Below, piece by piece: positions 51,396 through 59,692 of a DNA stretch of 64,000 nt; the first letter of the stretch is position 1; each line of letters starts with the position of its first letter. The notes under the pieces are model-generated. The model was not told the DNA's origin, ran no database searches, and saw only the letters and a program-made list of their open reading frames with translations. The DNA is from Enterocloster bolteae (GTDB lineage Bacteria; Bacillota; Clostridia; Lachnospirales; Lachnospiraceae), in assembly GCA_021772025.1 (NCBI GenBank), contig JAETNT010000013.1:1-64000 (forward strand). Reading direction: 5' to 3'. The position numbers were made by a program, and so were the translations under genes.

Positions 51396-53238
51396 TGGGG
51401 AGGAGGGAACAGTAATCGGAAGAGAAAGAATGAATCGGAGGGATGATGAGGTATATGTGAAGGATTTTATAGACATGGTCAGCCCTTCCATCATCCAATT
51501 TGAGATAGACCATTATGTGTGCGGGAACACCTACCGGTGTGTATGGGCACTCAGGGAGTACCCGACCAGTACTGAGGAGCAGGCCATCCTACGGAACCTG
51601 GGCGAGAAAGATGGAGTGACCCTGCGCATCTACACCCGGCAGGTTTCCCCGGCAGAGGAACGGAAAATCATCAGCAATGCTGCCAATAAGAACCGGATGC
51701 GGCAGGGGAGTACGGAGAACCTTCAGGATACCATCACAGCAGGCAATAACCTGCAGGATGTGGCCGACATTGTTTCACAGATGCATCGGAATAAAGAGCC
51801 GCTTCTGCATACAGCTGTATATATTGAACTGACGGCAGCGGATCCGGAACAGCTTAAGCTGCTACAGACGGAAGTCCTGACAGAACTTGTGCGTTCCAAG
51901 TTGAATGTGGACCGTCTGCTCATGAGACAGAAGCAGGGGTTCCTCAGTGTGATGCCATCCGGGTGGAACGTGTTCAGGGAACAGTATGAACGGGTGCTCC
52001 CGGCCAGCAGTGTTGCAAACCTGTACCCATTCCATTATTCCGGGAAGACGGATCCGAATGGATTCTACCTGGGCAGGGATAAGTTTGGGAGCAACATCAT
52101 CGTGGACTTTAACCGGCGTGCGGAGGATAAGACCAATGCCAACATCCTTATTCTGGGAAACAGCGGTCAGGGAAAATCGTATCTGTTAAAACTGGTTCTG
52201 TGCATCATGCGTGAAGCGGGAATGGATGTCATATGCCTGGATCCGGAAGGAGAGTACCAGGATTTGGCGGAAAACCTGGGCGGCTGTTACATTGACCTCA
52301 TGACAGGCGAGTACAAAATCAATCTGCTGCAGATACGGTGCTGGGACGAGGATGGAAGCCCGAATGACACAGGAGCCCCCATGGCATTCCGCCAGACCAG
52401 CAGATTGAGTCAGCACATTTCATTCCTGAAGGATTTCTTCCGGTCCTATAAGGATTTTACAGACCAGCATATTGACGCCATTGAGATCATGGTTGGGAGA
52501 TTGTATGAACGGTTTGGTTTTACGGACAGGACTGATTTCAAGAGACTGAAACCTATGGATTATCCCATTCTTTCTGATTTATACCAGCTGATTGAGGGGG
52601 AATACCAGGGATTTGATGATACCAGGCGCCAGCTGTTCACAGCAGAACTCCTTCAGGAAATTCTTCTGGGGCTTCACTCGATGTGCAGAGGAGCGGAGGC
52701 TCCTTTTTTTGATGGGCATACCAATATTACGGATAACCATTTCATCGTGTTCGGTGTCAAGGGACTATTGCAGGCCAGCAAGAACATACGCAATGCAATG
52801 CTGTTCAACATTCTGTCCTATATGAGTGACGCGCTCCTGACCAACGGCAGGACGGCTGCCAGCATTGATGAGTTCTATCTGTTCCTCAGCAACCTGACGG
52901 CGGTCGAGTACGTCAGAAATTTTATGAAACGGGTCCGTAAGAAGGACAGCGCTGTTATCCTGTCAAGTCAGAACCTGGAAGACTACAACCTGCCGGGAAT
53001 TGCCGAATATACCAAGCCGCTTTTCGCTATCCCGACACACAGCTTCCTGTTCAACGCAGGGGCCGTGGATGCAGGTTTCTATATGGATACCCTCCAGTTA
53101 GAAAAGAGTGAATACAACTTGATTCAGTATCCTCAGAGGGGCGTATGTCTTTATAAATGCGGGAATGAACGTTATAACCTGATGGTCCAGGCACCACCCT
53201 ATAAGGCCAGACTGTTCGGAAAGGCGGGAGGGCGATGA
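51361..53238 (+). CDS. virB4: VirB4/TraE-family conjugation ATPase
   Basis: The 625-aa protein has Walker A GNSGQGKS at 266-273, CLDPEGEYQDLAENLGGCYI, ASIDEFYLFLSNLTAVEYVR (Walker B region) and KKDSAVILSSQNLEDYNLPG (motif C). It drives the T4SS. ATG 51361 has GAGG upstream. It overlaps the amidoligase gene by 4 bases. Confidence 0.92.
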   Translation: MVSDGSYSMTIDGEEGTVIGRERMNRRDDEVYVKDFIDMVSPSIIQFEIDHYVCGNTYRCVWALREYPTSTEEQAILRNLGEKDGVTLRIYTRQVSPAEERKIISNAANKNRMRQGSTENLQDTITAGNNLQDVADIVSQMHRNKEPLLHTAVYIELTAADPEQLKLLQTEVLTELVRSKLNVDRLLMRQKQGFLSVMPSGWNVFREQYERVLPASSVANLYPFHYSGKTDPNGFYLGRDKFGSNIIVDFNRRAEDKTNANILILGNSGQGKSYLLKLVLCIMREAGMDVICLDPEGEYQDLAENLGGCYIDLMTGEYKINLLQIRCWDEDGSPNDTGAPMAFRQTSRLSQHISFLKDFFRSYKDFTDQHIDAIEIMVGRLYERFGFTDRTDFKRLKPMDYPILSDLYQLIEGEYQGFDDTRRQLFTAELLQEILLGLHSMCRGAEAPFFDGHTNITDNHFIVFGVKGLLQASKNIRNAMLFNILSYMSDALLTNGRTAASIDEFYLFLSNLTAVEYVRNFMKRVRKKDSAVILSSQNLEDYNLPGIAEYTKPLFAIPTHSFLFNAGAVDAGFYMDTLQLEKSEYNLIQYPQRGVCLYKCGNERYNLMVQAPPYKARLFGKAGGR

Positions 53239-54776
53239 CAAAGCAGCAGGAAAACAAACAGGTACCGGGGATGCGAGAGCAGCGCTTCGGCATTGAGATA
53301 GAATTGACCGGGCTTACACGCAGGGCGGCGGCTGATATCATTGGAAATTATATGGGAACCACGCCAGTTTATATTGGCGGTTTTTATTACGTCTATGAGA
53401 TACCGGACAGGGAAGGGCGTCAGTGGCGTGTTGTGTTAGATAGCAGTATAAAAGTAGAATGCAAAAGTGGAATTGCCAATGACGAATACAAGGTGGAGGT
53501 GGTAAGTCCCATCTGCAGATACCCGGATATTCCGGATATACAGGAGATTGTCCGCCAACTTCGACACGGTGGGGCTATCGCTAATAAGTCCTGCGGTATT
53601 CATATCCATGTGGATGCCACCTCTCACAATGCACGGACTTTGAGGAATATCACGAACATCATGGCCAGCAAGGAGGACTTAATCTATAAGGCATTGCAGG
53701 TTGAGGTGGCACGGAAACACCAATACTGCCGACCAGTGGATGAGACTTTTTTAGATGAGATGAACCGGAAGAAGCCGAGAAATTTGGATGAGGTAAGCTT
53801 GATTTGGTATGGGGGAAGAAGCAGGAGAAGCAAGCATTACGATAAGACACGTTACCATTGCCTGAATCTGCACTCCGTATTCCAAAAGGGAACGATTGAG
53901 TTTAGACTGTTTAATTCTACGACCCACGCCGGAAAAGTAAAGGCATATATCCATCTATGCCTGGCCATTAGCTATCAGGCGCTTATCCAGAAATGTGCCA
54001 GTAGAAGGAAGACCACAAGCACAAATGAAAAATATACCTTCCGTACCTGGCTGCTTCGCCTGGGATTGATAGGGGAGGAGTTCGCCAACACCAGAAAGCA
54101 TCTGCTTGAGCATTTGGACGGCTGTATCGCGTGGAAGGACCCGGCTCAGGCAGAGAGGCAGAAGGAGCGTCTGCGGGCCAGACGTGAAATGGAGGAGAAC
54201 GCGAATCAGGAAGGAAAGGAAAACTTGGAAGGAAGAGACGTATCGAATCCTATGACGAAAACCGGAATGGAGGAAAAAATGGAAGAGGGAAAGTTATATG
54301 TAGCATATGGCTCTAACCTGAGCCTGACACAGATGAGACGCCGATGTCCCACCGCCAGGGTTGTTGGGCTGGCGGAACTGATGGATTATGAGCTGCTCTT
54401 CAGAGGCCGTCGGGAAAATGCGTTTGCAACCATCGAGCCTAAACAGGGCAGCTGTGTACCTGTCATGATATGGAGAATCCAGGGGGATGATGAGTTGGCA
54501 CTGGACCGATATGAGGGCTATCCTCACCTATATGAGAAGAAACAGGTGGAGGTATCCATGGGAAGAGAGCAGATGGAGGCCATGGTATATGTCATGACTC
54601 CGGGCCAATCCTTTGGCCGGCCATCATCCCGGTACCTGAATATCATCCGGGAAGGCTATCGTAATGCAGGGTTTGCCCCAGTGGTCCTGGAGGCGGCTGT
54701 CAATGATTCAGTACGGCTGGCCATGCAGGAGGATGGACAGCAGGAAGGGATGACAGGGATGGACTCCCTCAGATGA
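53235..54776 (+). CDS. Amidoligase-gamma-glutamylcyclotransferase fusion
   Basis: The 513-aa protein has an N-terminal amidoligase (Amidoligase_2-type): QRFGIEIELTGLTRRAAADI, EVVSPICRYPDIPDIQEIVR, SCGIHIHVDATSHNARTL and GTIEFRLFNSTTHAGKVKAY, covering residues 10-300. After a charged linker comes a GGCT/AIG2-like domain: YVAYGSNLS (YGSN at 358-361) and ALDRYEGYPHLYEKK with the catalytic Glu. Amidoligases join carboxyl and amino groups; the cyclotransferase cleaves gamma-glutamyl bonds. Fused forms were predicted in peptide-tagging or cell-wall systems. Translationally coupled to virB4. Confidence 0.8.
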   Translation: MTKQQENKQVPGMREQRFGIEIELTGLTRRAAADIIGNYMGTTPVYIGGFYYVYEIPDREGRQWRVVLDSSIKVECKSGIANDEYKVEVVSPICRYPDIPDIQEIVRQLRHGGAIANKSCGIHIHVDATSHNARTLRNITNIMASKEDLIYKALQVEVARKHQYCRPVDETFLDEMNRKKPRNLDEVSLIWYGGRSRRSKHYDKTRYHCLNLHSVFQKGTIEFRLFNSTTHAGKVKAYIHLCLAISYQALIQKCASRRKTTSTNEKYTFRTWLLRLGLIGEEFANTRKHLLEHLDGCIAWKDPAQAERQKERLRARREMEENANQEGKENLEGRDVSNPMTKTGMEEKMEEGKLYVAYGSNLSLTQMRRRCPTARVVGLAELMDYELLFRGRRENAFATIEPKQGSCVPVMIWRIQGDDELALDRYEGYPHLYEKKQVEVSMGREQMEAMVYVMTPGQSFGRPSSRYLNIIREGYRNAGFAPVVLEAAVNDSVRLAMQEDGQQEGMTGMDSLR

Positions 54777-54797
54777 TGAGGAAGGAGGTAAGTTAGT

Positions 54798-55955
54798 ATG
54801 GCAGCACCTGTGCTGGCAGCCATCGCAAAGGCATCCATCCTGGCGGCAGCCGATGAATCACATAGGAAACGGATGGCGACCATATTTGGGCTCATTCTAT
54901 CCCCTGTCCTCGTGGTTATTCTACTCATAATGGGTATGCTTTCCGGGATGACCGAACATAACCAGAATGCGGTAAGGACCGTATTCGAGAATGGAAAGTT
55001 ACCAGAAAAGACACCGGAGGAATATCGGGCATTCATTGTAGGGATGCAGAACAGCTTCAACCGGATAGGAATTGTAATCGACGAAGTTACCGGAATGATT
55101 GAGGAAGGAGAGATAGATAGAATGATGGTAAAGTCCATCTTCTATTCCCTTTTTTATGATTATGAGGGCCTCCCTGTTTCATTATCCGTGATACAGGAAT
55201 TCGTGGACTGCTTCGTGAGATATGAAGAACGGACAAGGGAAGAGACAGATGATGATGGGAATACAACAGAGGAAACCTATCTGGTGGCGGTTCCGCTTAC
55301 CAGCCAGACAGAGATTTACAGCAACATCCGTTCACGCCTCCGGGCAGTAAATGACATAGACCAGGCCAATGCGATTGAAATATATTACCGGATGGTGTAT
55401 GGAGTAGGCGCACCAACGGAGGGGGATGGATTCGGGGAATGGTCTGAATGGAATGGGACCTTGTCGTCTGAAGCCTACGAGGCTATCTGTAGTGCTCTGC
55501 CGGAGGGGGAGGCGGGAAGTCTGGCCGTGCAGCTTGCCATGACCCGACTGGGAGATCCATATTCCCAAGCAAAGCGCGGACAGGGGGACTATACGGACTG
55601 CAGTTATCTTACCCTATGGGCCTACCGGCAGCTGGGTGTCTGTCTTCCAGGCACGGCAGCGGAGCAGGCGCAGTACTGTGTGGAGCGTGGACTGGTGGTG
55701 ACAAGGGCCAGTCTTGTACCGGGGGACCTGATATTCTGGTCCCATAAACCGAATGGGAGATACATGAACATCACCCATGTGGGAATGTATGCGGGTAACG
55801 GAATGGTCGTCGATGCATCCTCCTCACGTGGCAAAGTAGTTTACAGGAACTTGTTCGATGCAGACAAACAGGTTTTATTTTGCCGTCCGGCTCTGCTCAG
55901 TACAGACGGAAAAAGTGAACAGGAGAATTATAGAAACGAACACAAACCAATATAG
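54798..55955 (+). CDS. NlpC/P60 peptidoglycan hydrolase of the T4SS
   Basis: The 385-aa protein has an N-terminal membrane helix (IFGLILSPVLVVILLIMGML), a helical middle (about residues 55-230), and a C-terminal NlpC/P60 domain with Cys268 in DCSYLTLWAYRQLG and His327 in ITHVGMYAGNGMVVDAS. It cuts wall peptides to open a path for the secretion channel, like VirB1/CwlT. The lysozyme-type domain often fused in CwlT is not obvious here. ATG 54798 follows AAGGAGG at 10 bases. Confidence 0.85.
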   Translation: MAAPVLAAIAKASILAAADESHRKRMATIFGLILSPVLVVILLIMGMLSGMTEHNQNAVRTVFENGKLPEKTPEEYRAFIVGMQNSFNRIGIVIDEVTGMIEEGEIDRMMVKSIFYSLFYDYEGLPVSLSVIQEFVDCFVRYEERTREETDDDGNTTEETYLVAVPLTSQTEIYSNIRSRLRAVNDIDQANAIEIYYRMVYGVGAPTEGDGFGEWSEWNGTLSSEAYEAICSALPEGEAGSLAVQLAMTRLGDPYSQAKRGQGDYTDCSYLTLWAYRQLGVCLPGTAAEQAQYCVERGLVVTRASLVPGDLIFWSHKPNGRYMNITHVGMYAGNGMVVDASSSRGKVVYRNLFDADKQVLFCRPALLSTDGKSEQENYRNEHKPI

Positions 55956-55976
55956 AAATGCAAGGAGGACATGACC

Positions 55977-56354
55977 ATGGCAAAGAAGAACATCACAATT
56001 GGATTCCCGGAGGAAAAACTGAATGTATTGTTATATTTCTTAAATCGTGAGCAGCAGAATCTGGAGCCATTGTTAGAAGAACAGCTGGACAGACTGTATA
56101 ACCGTACCGTGCCGAAACAGACCAGGGACTTCATTCAGTTCCAGATGACAGGTGAGGTTGCAATTGAAACAGAGGAAAATCAGGAAGCAGGGAAGGAAAA
56201 CACACCAGGAACAAAGGAAACAGTCAAAGAGGCAAAACGGAATAAACGGCAGGAACGCCAAACCGGTCAGACGGTTGTACAGAAACCAGATGCGCCCAAG
56301 TTAGATGAAGACGTACAGGAGGAAGAAGGCCCTGGAATGCAGATGGGGATGTAA
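55977..56354 (+). CDS. DUF6103 family protein, copy 1
   Basis: The 125-aa protein starts KKNITIGFPEEKLNVLLYFL and has EPLLEEQLDRLYNRTVPKQT-RDFI, the DUF6103 pattern, followed by a long charged tail. ATG 55977 is 8 bases after AAGGAGG. A shorter relative lies at 57425. Function unknown; common in T4SS operons of Clostridia. Confidence 0.75.
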   Translation: MAKKNITIGFPEEKLNVLLYFLNREQQNLEPLLEEQLDRLYNRTVPKQTRDFIQFQMTGEVAIETEENQEAGKENTPGTKETVKEAKRNKRQERQTGQTVVQKPDAPKLDEDVQEEEGPGMQMGM

Positions 56355-56405
56355 GATGCGGCCGAATGATACCAGGATATTCCTGTGGAAGGAAGGGTAA
56401 CTAAC

Positions 56406-57389
56406 ATGGTTTTTCAGGAATTCATATCAACAGTAGCCAAGAGAATGAAAGAAAGATATAAGGAGATGGGACAGGATTATTCGGTGACAATTAAGAACCG
56501 GGAGAGGGTGAACCGGGAAAATAGTAGTTCAATTGTCGTAAAAAAGCCAGGACAGCTACAACAACCAGGTATTGTAATGAACTCCTTTTATGCTGATTTT
56601 AGTGAAGGAAAAAAGAAGATGGACGAGATTATTGACCAGCTAATGAAAACAGTTGAGGAGGAAAACTTGGGAATCCAACTGAATGGTTCTTATTTTACAA
56701 AGGACAGAATCTTAAAGAATATCCGTATGGAATTGATCAATGCGGACCGGAATCGGGAACTCCTATCCCATGTACCACATCGGATGGTTGCTGACCTGGC
56801 AGTCATTTATAAATATATCATTCAGGATACGGGAGAGGGGATAATCGGTGCAACACTGACCAACTATATGATTGCCGGAATGGGAATCCATGAAGATGAG
56901 CTTTTTCAGATGGCCATGGATAACCGTAGAGAAAATGCCCCCTACGTCATCTGGAACCTAGAGGATGTCATTCATGGATTAAACGAAAGCCTGGGAATGG
57001 AAGAAACTCCTGAAGAGGATGGCTTGGATTCGTTTTTAGATTGTAGCGTTTTGACATCACAGGATGGATTATTTGGTGCTTCCTGCATCCTATATCCGGA
57101 AGCAGTGAAGGAGCTTGCTGCCGCCAAGGGAGGAAACTTTTTCCTTCTGCCATCATCCATTCATGAATGGCTTGTTATACCTGATGTTGGAATATACGAT
57201 GGTTTAGAAGATATAGTCCGATTCGTGAACCAAAATGAGGTGGGAGAAGAGGAAGTCCTATCAGACCACGTCTACTATTATGATGTCCAGAAACAGGAGT
57301 TGTCCATCCATCAGGCAGGCGAGGAAATCGAAATGGACGCTGATATAAATGGCGGACCGGATATGGGACGGATGGATTTTTTGAGTTAA
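56406..57389 (+). CDS. DUF5688 family protein
   Basis: The 327-aa protein has VAKRMKERYKEMGQDYSVTI, FYADFSEGKKKMDEIIDQLM, HRMVADLAVIYKYIIQDTGE and ILYPEAVKELAAAKGGNFFL-LPSSIHEW, matching DUF5688, a mobile-element family of unknown role. ATG 56406 follows AAGGAAGGG. It lies between the two DUF6103 genes. Confidence 0.75.
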   Translation: MVFQEFISTVAKRMKERYKEMGQDYSVTIKNRERVNRENSSSIVVKKPGQLQQPGIVMNSFYADFSEGKKKMDEIIDQLMKTVEEENLGIQLNGSYFTKDRILKNIRMELINADRNRELLSHVPHRMVADLAVIYKYIIQDTGEGIIGATLTNYMIAGMGIHEDELFQMAMDNRRENAPYVIWNLEDVIHGLNESLGMEETPEEDGLDSFLDCSVLTSQDGLFGASCILYPEAVKELAAAKGGNFFLLPSSIHEWLVIPDVGIYDGLEDIVRFVNQNEVGEEEVLSDHVYYYDVQKQELSIHQAGEEIEMDADINGGPDMGRMDFLS

Positions 57390-57424
57390 GTCAAGAAGTA
57401 TTTATTGAACGAGGGAGGTTTATT

Positions 57425-57709
57425 TTGAAAAAGGCAATCATCCAACTGAAATATGATGAAGAGAAACTGTCGGCATTGGAAAAGTATATGATAAAGAAAG
57501 AGGCGGATCTGGAGGTGGAACTTCTGCATACCCTGCAGAAATTATATGAAAAATATGTGCCGCCGGCCGTCAGGGAATATATTGAAAGCCGGGAAACATG
57601 TGAAGGGAGGACTGGCGTGAGGAGCCAGGAACGGCGGAACACTGCCAACCGGGCAAATGAGGGAATACTGGAAACAGGGGAAGGAACATGGAGCACGGAG
57701 AATTCGTAA
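57425..57709 (+). CDS. DUF6103 family protein, copy 2
   Basis: The 94-aa protein has KKAIIQLKYDEEKLSALEKY and HTLQKLYEKYVPPAVREYIE, clearly related to the DUF6103 protein at 55977 though shorter. TTG 57425 is 6 bases after GGGAGGTT. Confidence 0.75.
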   Translation: MKKAIIQLKYDEEKLSALEKYMIKKEADLEVELLHTLQKLYEKYVPPAVREYIESRETCEGRTGVRSQERRNTANRANEGILETGEGTWSTENS

Positions 57710-57719
57710 GACAGCGTAC

Positions 57720-58160
57720 GGATAAACCAGGCCTGTGACGCACGGTAAGCCAGCGTGTGGGCTTTTACAGAGGAGAGTGGGAGTATCGGGCATGTCAGGA
57801 AAAAGCGACGGAATTTGGGCGGATTTGAGAAAACAGCGTAAAATCAAGTACTGAGACAGGGATATCATGGACCATCAGCATGCAGACTTCAGAGGTAATT
57901 CCGGCGTTCGATTTGTGTGCAGGTTAAAGGGAGGTGCACCTAAAGGCGCCCCTCCCAGTCACAATCGCCCGCAATGCGGGCGTTTTCTGCTTCCACGAAG
58001 GTGCACCTGTTTGGAGGCCTGGTCACCCTTCAGGTGGTCTAAACACATGAAATATAGCGTATGTTCAAGGCTTTTAGGCTGTTTTTGGGTGCACCCTTTA
58101 GGTGGTTCTGCCAGGTATGCCCCTTGTTTTTTATAACATATGGATATGGACTTTCATCAG
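57720..58160. other. Hairpin-rich intergenic region, possible oriT
   Basis: The region upstream of the mobilisation genes has a strong terminator (57966-57986), a large imperfect hairpin at 57929-57955 (GGGAGG/CCTCCC with inner pairs), three GGTGCACC palindromes (57933-57940, 58000-58007, 58088-58095), and two further hairpins built on CACCCTT(C/T)AGGTGG (about 58021-58040 and 58091-58107). Location and density of inverted repeats suit an origin of transfer, but no nic site can be shown from the sequence alone. Confidence 0.35.
57966..57986 (+). terminator. Strong terminator after the DUF6103 gene
   Basis: CGCCCGC (57966-57972) pairs with GCGGGCG (57976-57982) across AAT, followed by TTTT. 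Confidence 0.75.
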
Positions 58161-58202
58161 GATAATCGGTATTGTGGTGTCAAATGAAAAGGAGAGATAC
58201 CG

Positions 58203-58487
58203 ATGAGACAGAAAACAGGGAAAATCAAAGAGGAGATCCTGGCATTCATGGTTGAAATACTGGACAGTCAATGGCAGGAAAACAAGACACCAGAAGAACG
58301 TGTCATCCAGCAAAAAGTGAATGAGTGTTTGGATGGGTGGCTTAAGCAGATTAGCGCGGAACAGCGAGATGGGATTGAAGACTGCATTGATGATATGCTG
58401 GAAGAGAACTGGGCATGCCAGCTCTATCTATATGAGGAAGGGGTAAAGGATGGAATACGCTTGATGAAGATGATATATGGATTATGA
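58203..58487 (+). CDS. Small hypothetical protein
   Basis: The 94-aa acidic helical protein (GKIKEEILAFMVEILDSQWQ...CIDDMLEENWACQLYLYEEG) is not recognised. ATG 58203 follows AAAAGGAGAG. Its size and composition recall small element proteins such as the DUF6809 kind, but I cannot confirm that. Confidence 0.5.
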   Translation: MRQKTGKIKEEILAFMVEILDSQWQENKTPEERVIQQKVNECLDGWLKQISAEQRDGIEDCIDDMLEENWACQLYLYEEGVKDGIRLMKMIYGL

Positions 58488-58560
58488 GTCTAAAAGGATG
58501 TGATTTTGATTTGAATTATGAAGACAAGGTATGTAGATACTGGATGGGATCAATCGTGGC

Positions 58561-58589
58561 TTGTAATCAAAAAAGTATGATGCTATAAT
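58561..58589 (+). promoter_or_regulatory. Promoter of hicAB
   Basis: TTGTAA (58561-58566), 17-base spacer, TATAAT (58584-58589), 30 bases before the hicA ATG. HicB normally represses this promoter. Confidence 0.65.
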
Positions 58590-58618
58590 TTAATGACAGG
58601 AAGTGGAAGGAGAGTTCC

Positions 58619-58873
58619 ATGCCGACAAATGACAAGATTCTTCAGGAAATCATGTGTGGTTTTAAGGACAGGAGTATCCGGTTTACTGAACTACAGAAAA
58701 TATTGGAAGCACTTGGATTCAAGTGCAGGTCAAAGGGTGACCATTTTATTTATTATAGAGAAGGTGTCGATGAAATCATCAATTTACAACCGATAGGAAA
58801 CAAGGCAAAAGCGTACCAGGTAAAACAGGTCAGGAATTTAATTTTAAAATATAAACTGAAGTTGGAGGTGTAA
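58619..58873 (+). CDS. hicA: HicA toxin
   Basis: The 84-aa protein has the HicA pattern: RFTELQKILEALGFKCRSKG with the catalytic His of SKGDHFIYYREG and a C-terminal AYQVKQVRNLILKYKL. HicA is an mRNA-degrading toxin. ATG 58619 follows GGAGAG. It precedes hicB by 2 bases and completes an intact pair. Confidence 0.85.
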   Translation: MPTNDKILQEIMCGFKDRSIRFTELQKILEALGFKCRSKGDHFIYYREGVDEIINLQPIGNKAKAYQVKQVRNLILKYKLKLEV

Positions 58874-58875
58874 GG

Positions 58876-59085
58876 ATGCATAGATATGAGCGCATTGTGT
58901 TCTGGTCCGAGGAAGATCAGAAATGGATTGTCGATGTACCGGAGCTTTCCGGGTGCATGGCGGATGGGGCTACACCGGTGGAAGCGCTGGAGAATGTTGA
59001 AACCATCATTGATGAGTGGATTGAAACGGCAAGAGCCATAGGGCGTGAAATACCAGAGCCGAAAGGCCGTCTGCTCTATGCATAG
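58876..59085 (+). CDS. hicB: HicB antitoxin
   Basis: The 69-aa protein has YERIVFWSEEDQKWIVDVPE and LSGCMADGATPVEALENVET, the HicB partial RNase-H-like fold; the DNA-binding C terminus is short here. It neutralises HicA. The pair may stabilise the element. Confidence 0.85.
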   Translation: MHRYERIVFWSEEDQKWIVDVPELSGCMADGATPVEALENVETIIDEWIETARAIGREIPEPKGRLLYA

Positions 59086-59119
59086 GTGAAATGGAAAAGT
59101 TTATATGCTCACAGTTTAG

Positions 59120-59148
59120 GCTGTCACATTAGGTGGCGGTCTTTTTTT
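59120..59148 (+). terminator. Terminator after hicAB
   Basis: GCTGTCAC (59120-59127) pairs with GTGGCGGT (59133-59140), followed by CTTTTTTT. Confidence 0.75.
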
Positions 59149-59240
59149 GATTAAAAAACATTTTCTTTAGCTACTGTTTGTAAATGAAGGGGGGTGAAAC
59201 GAAAGCGCTGAAGAGGATATTTTGGAATGGAGGTGAGTGT

Positions 59241-59648
59241 TTGGAGGACGACACGAAGAAACGAATTCCGGTCTGGTTATATCCGAAGACCCTGAAGCGG
59301 ATGGATGAGTGCCTGGACTTGGGGAACTGTAAGAGCCGGAGCGAATACATTGAAAATGCACTGTCATTTTATAACGGATATCTTTTATCAAAGGAAAGCA
59401 GCCCTTATCTGCCGGTTATTCTTACCTCGGCCATGTCCGGTATCGTGGAAGCGTCTGAGAACCGGACATCCAGGTTGTTATTCAAACTTGCAGTGGAACT
59501 ATCCATGCTCATGAATCTGTATGCGGCCCAGAGTGATGTGGGGGAGGAGATTTTGGAAAAACTGAGGGGAAAGTGTATCCAGGATGTGAAGCATACGAAT
59601 GGTTCGGTGAATCTTGAATCTGTTATGGCGTATCAGAAAGGAAAATAG
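59241..59648 (+). CDS. Ribbon-helix-helix mobilisation accessory (MobC-like) protein
   Basis: The 135-aa protein has an RHH-type N terminus (KKRIPVWLYPKTLKRMDECL; CKSRSEYIENALSFY), then a helical segment SGIVEASENRTSRLLFKLAV that may dimerise. The place immediately upstream of the relaxase suits an oriT-binding accessory. TTG 59241 is 5 bases after GGAGGTG; the upstream ATG 59184 has no ribosome site. Confidence 0.65.
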   Translation: MEDDTKKRIPVWLYPKTLKRMDECLDLGNCKSRSEYIENALSFYNGYLLSKESSPYLPVILTSAMSGIVEASENRTSRLLFKLAVELSMLMNLYAAQSDVGEEILEKLRGKCIQDVKHTNGSVNLESVMAYQKGK

Positions 59649-59692
59649 AACTTGTACATGGCATGGAATACTTCTGATACAGGGGGGACTGG

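Noticed and set aside
57867-58136. 89-codon frame in the hairpin-rich region
   Set aside because: It crosses a strong terminator and several hairpins; no ribosome site, and composition is explained by the structured DNA.
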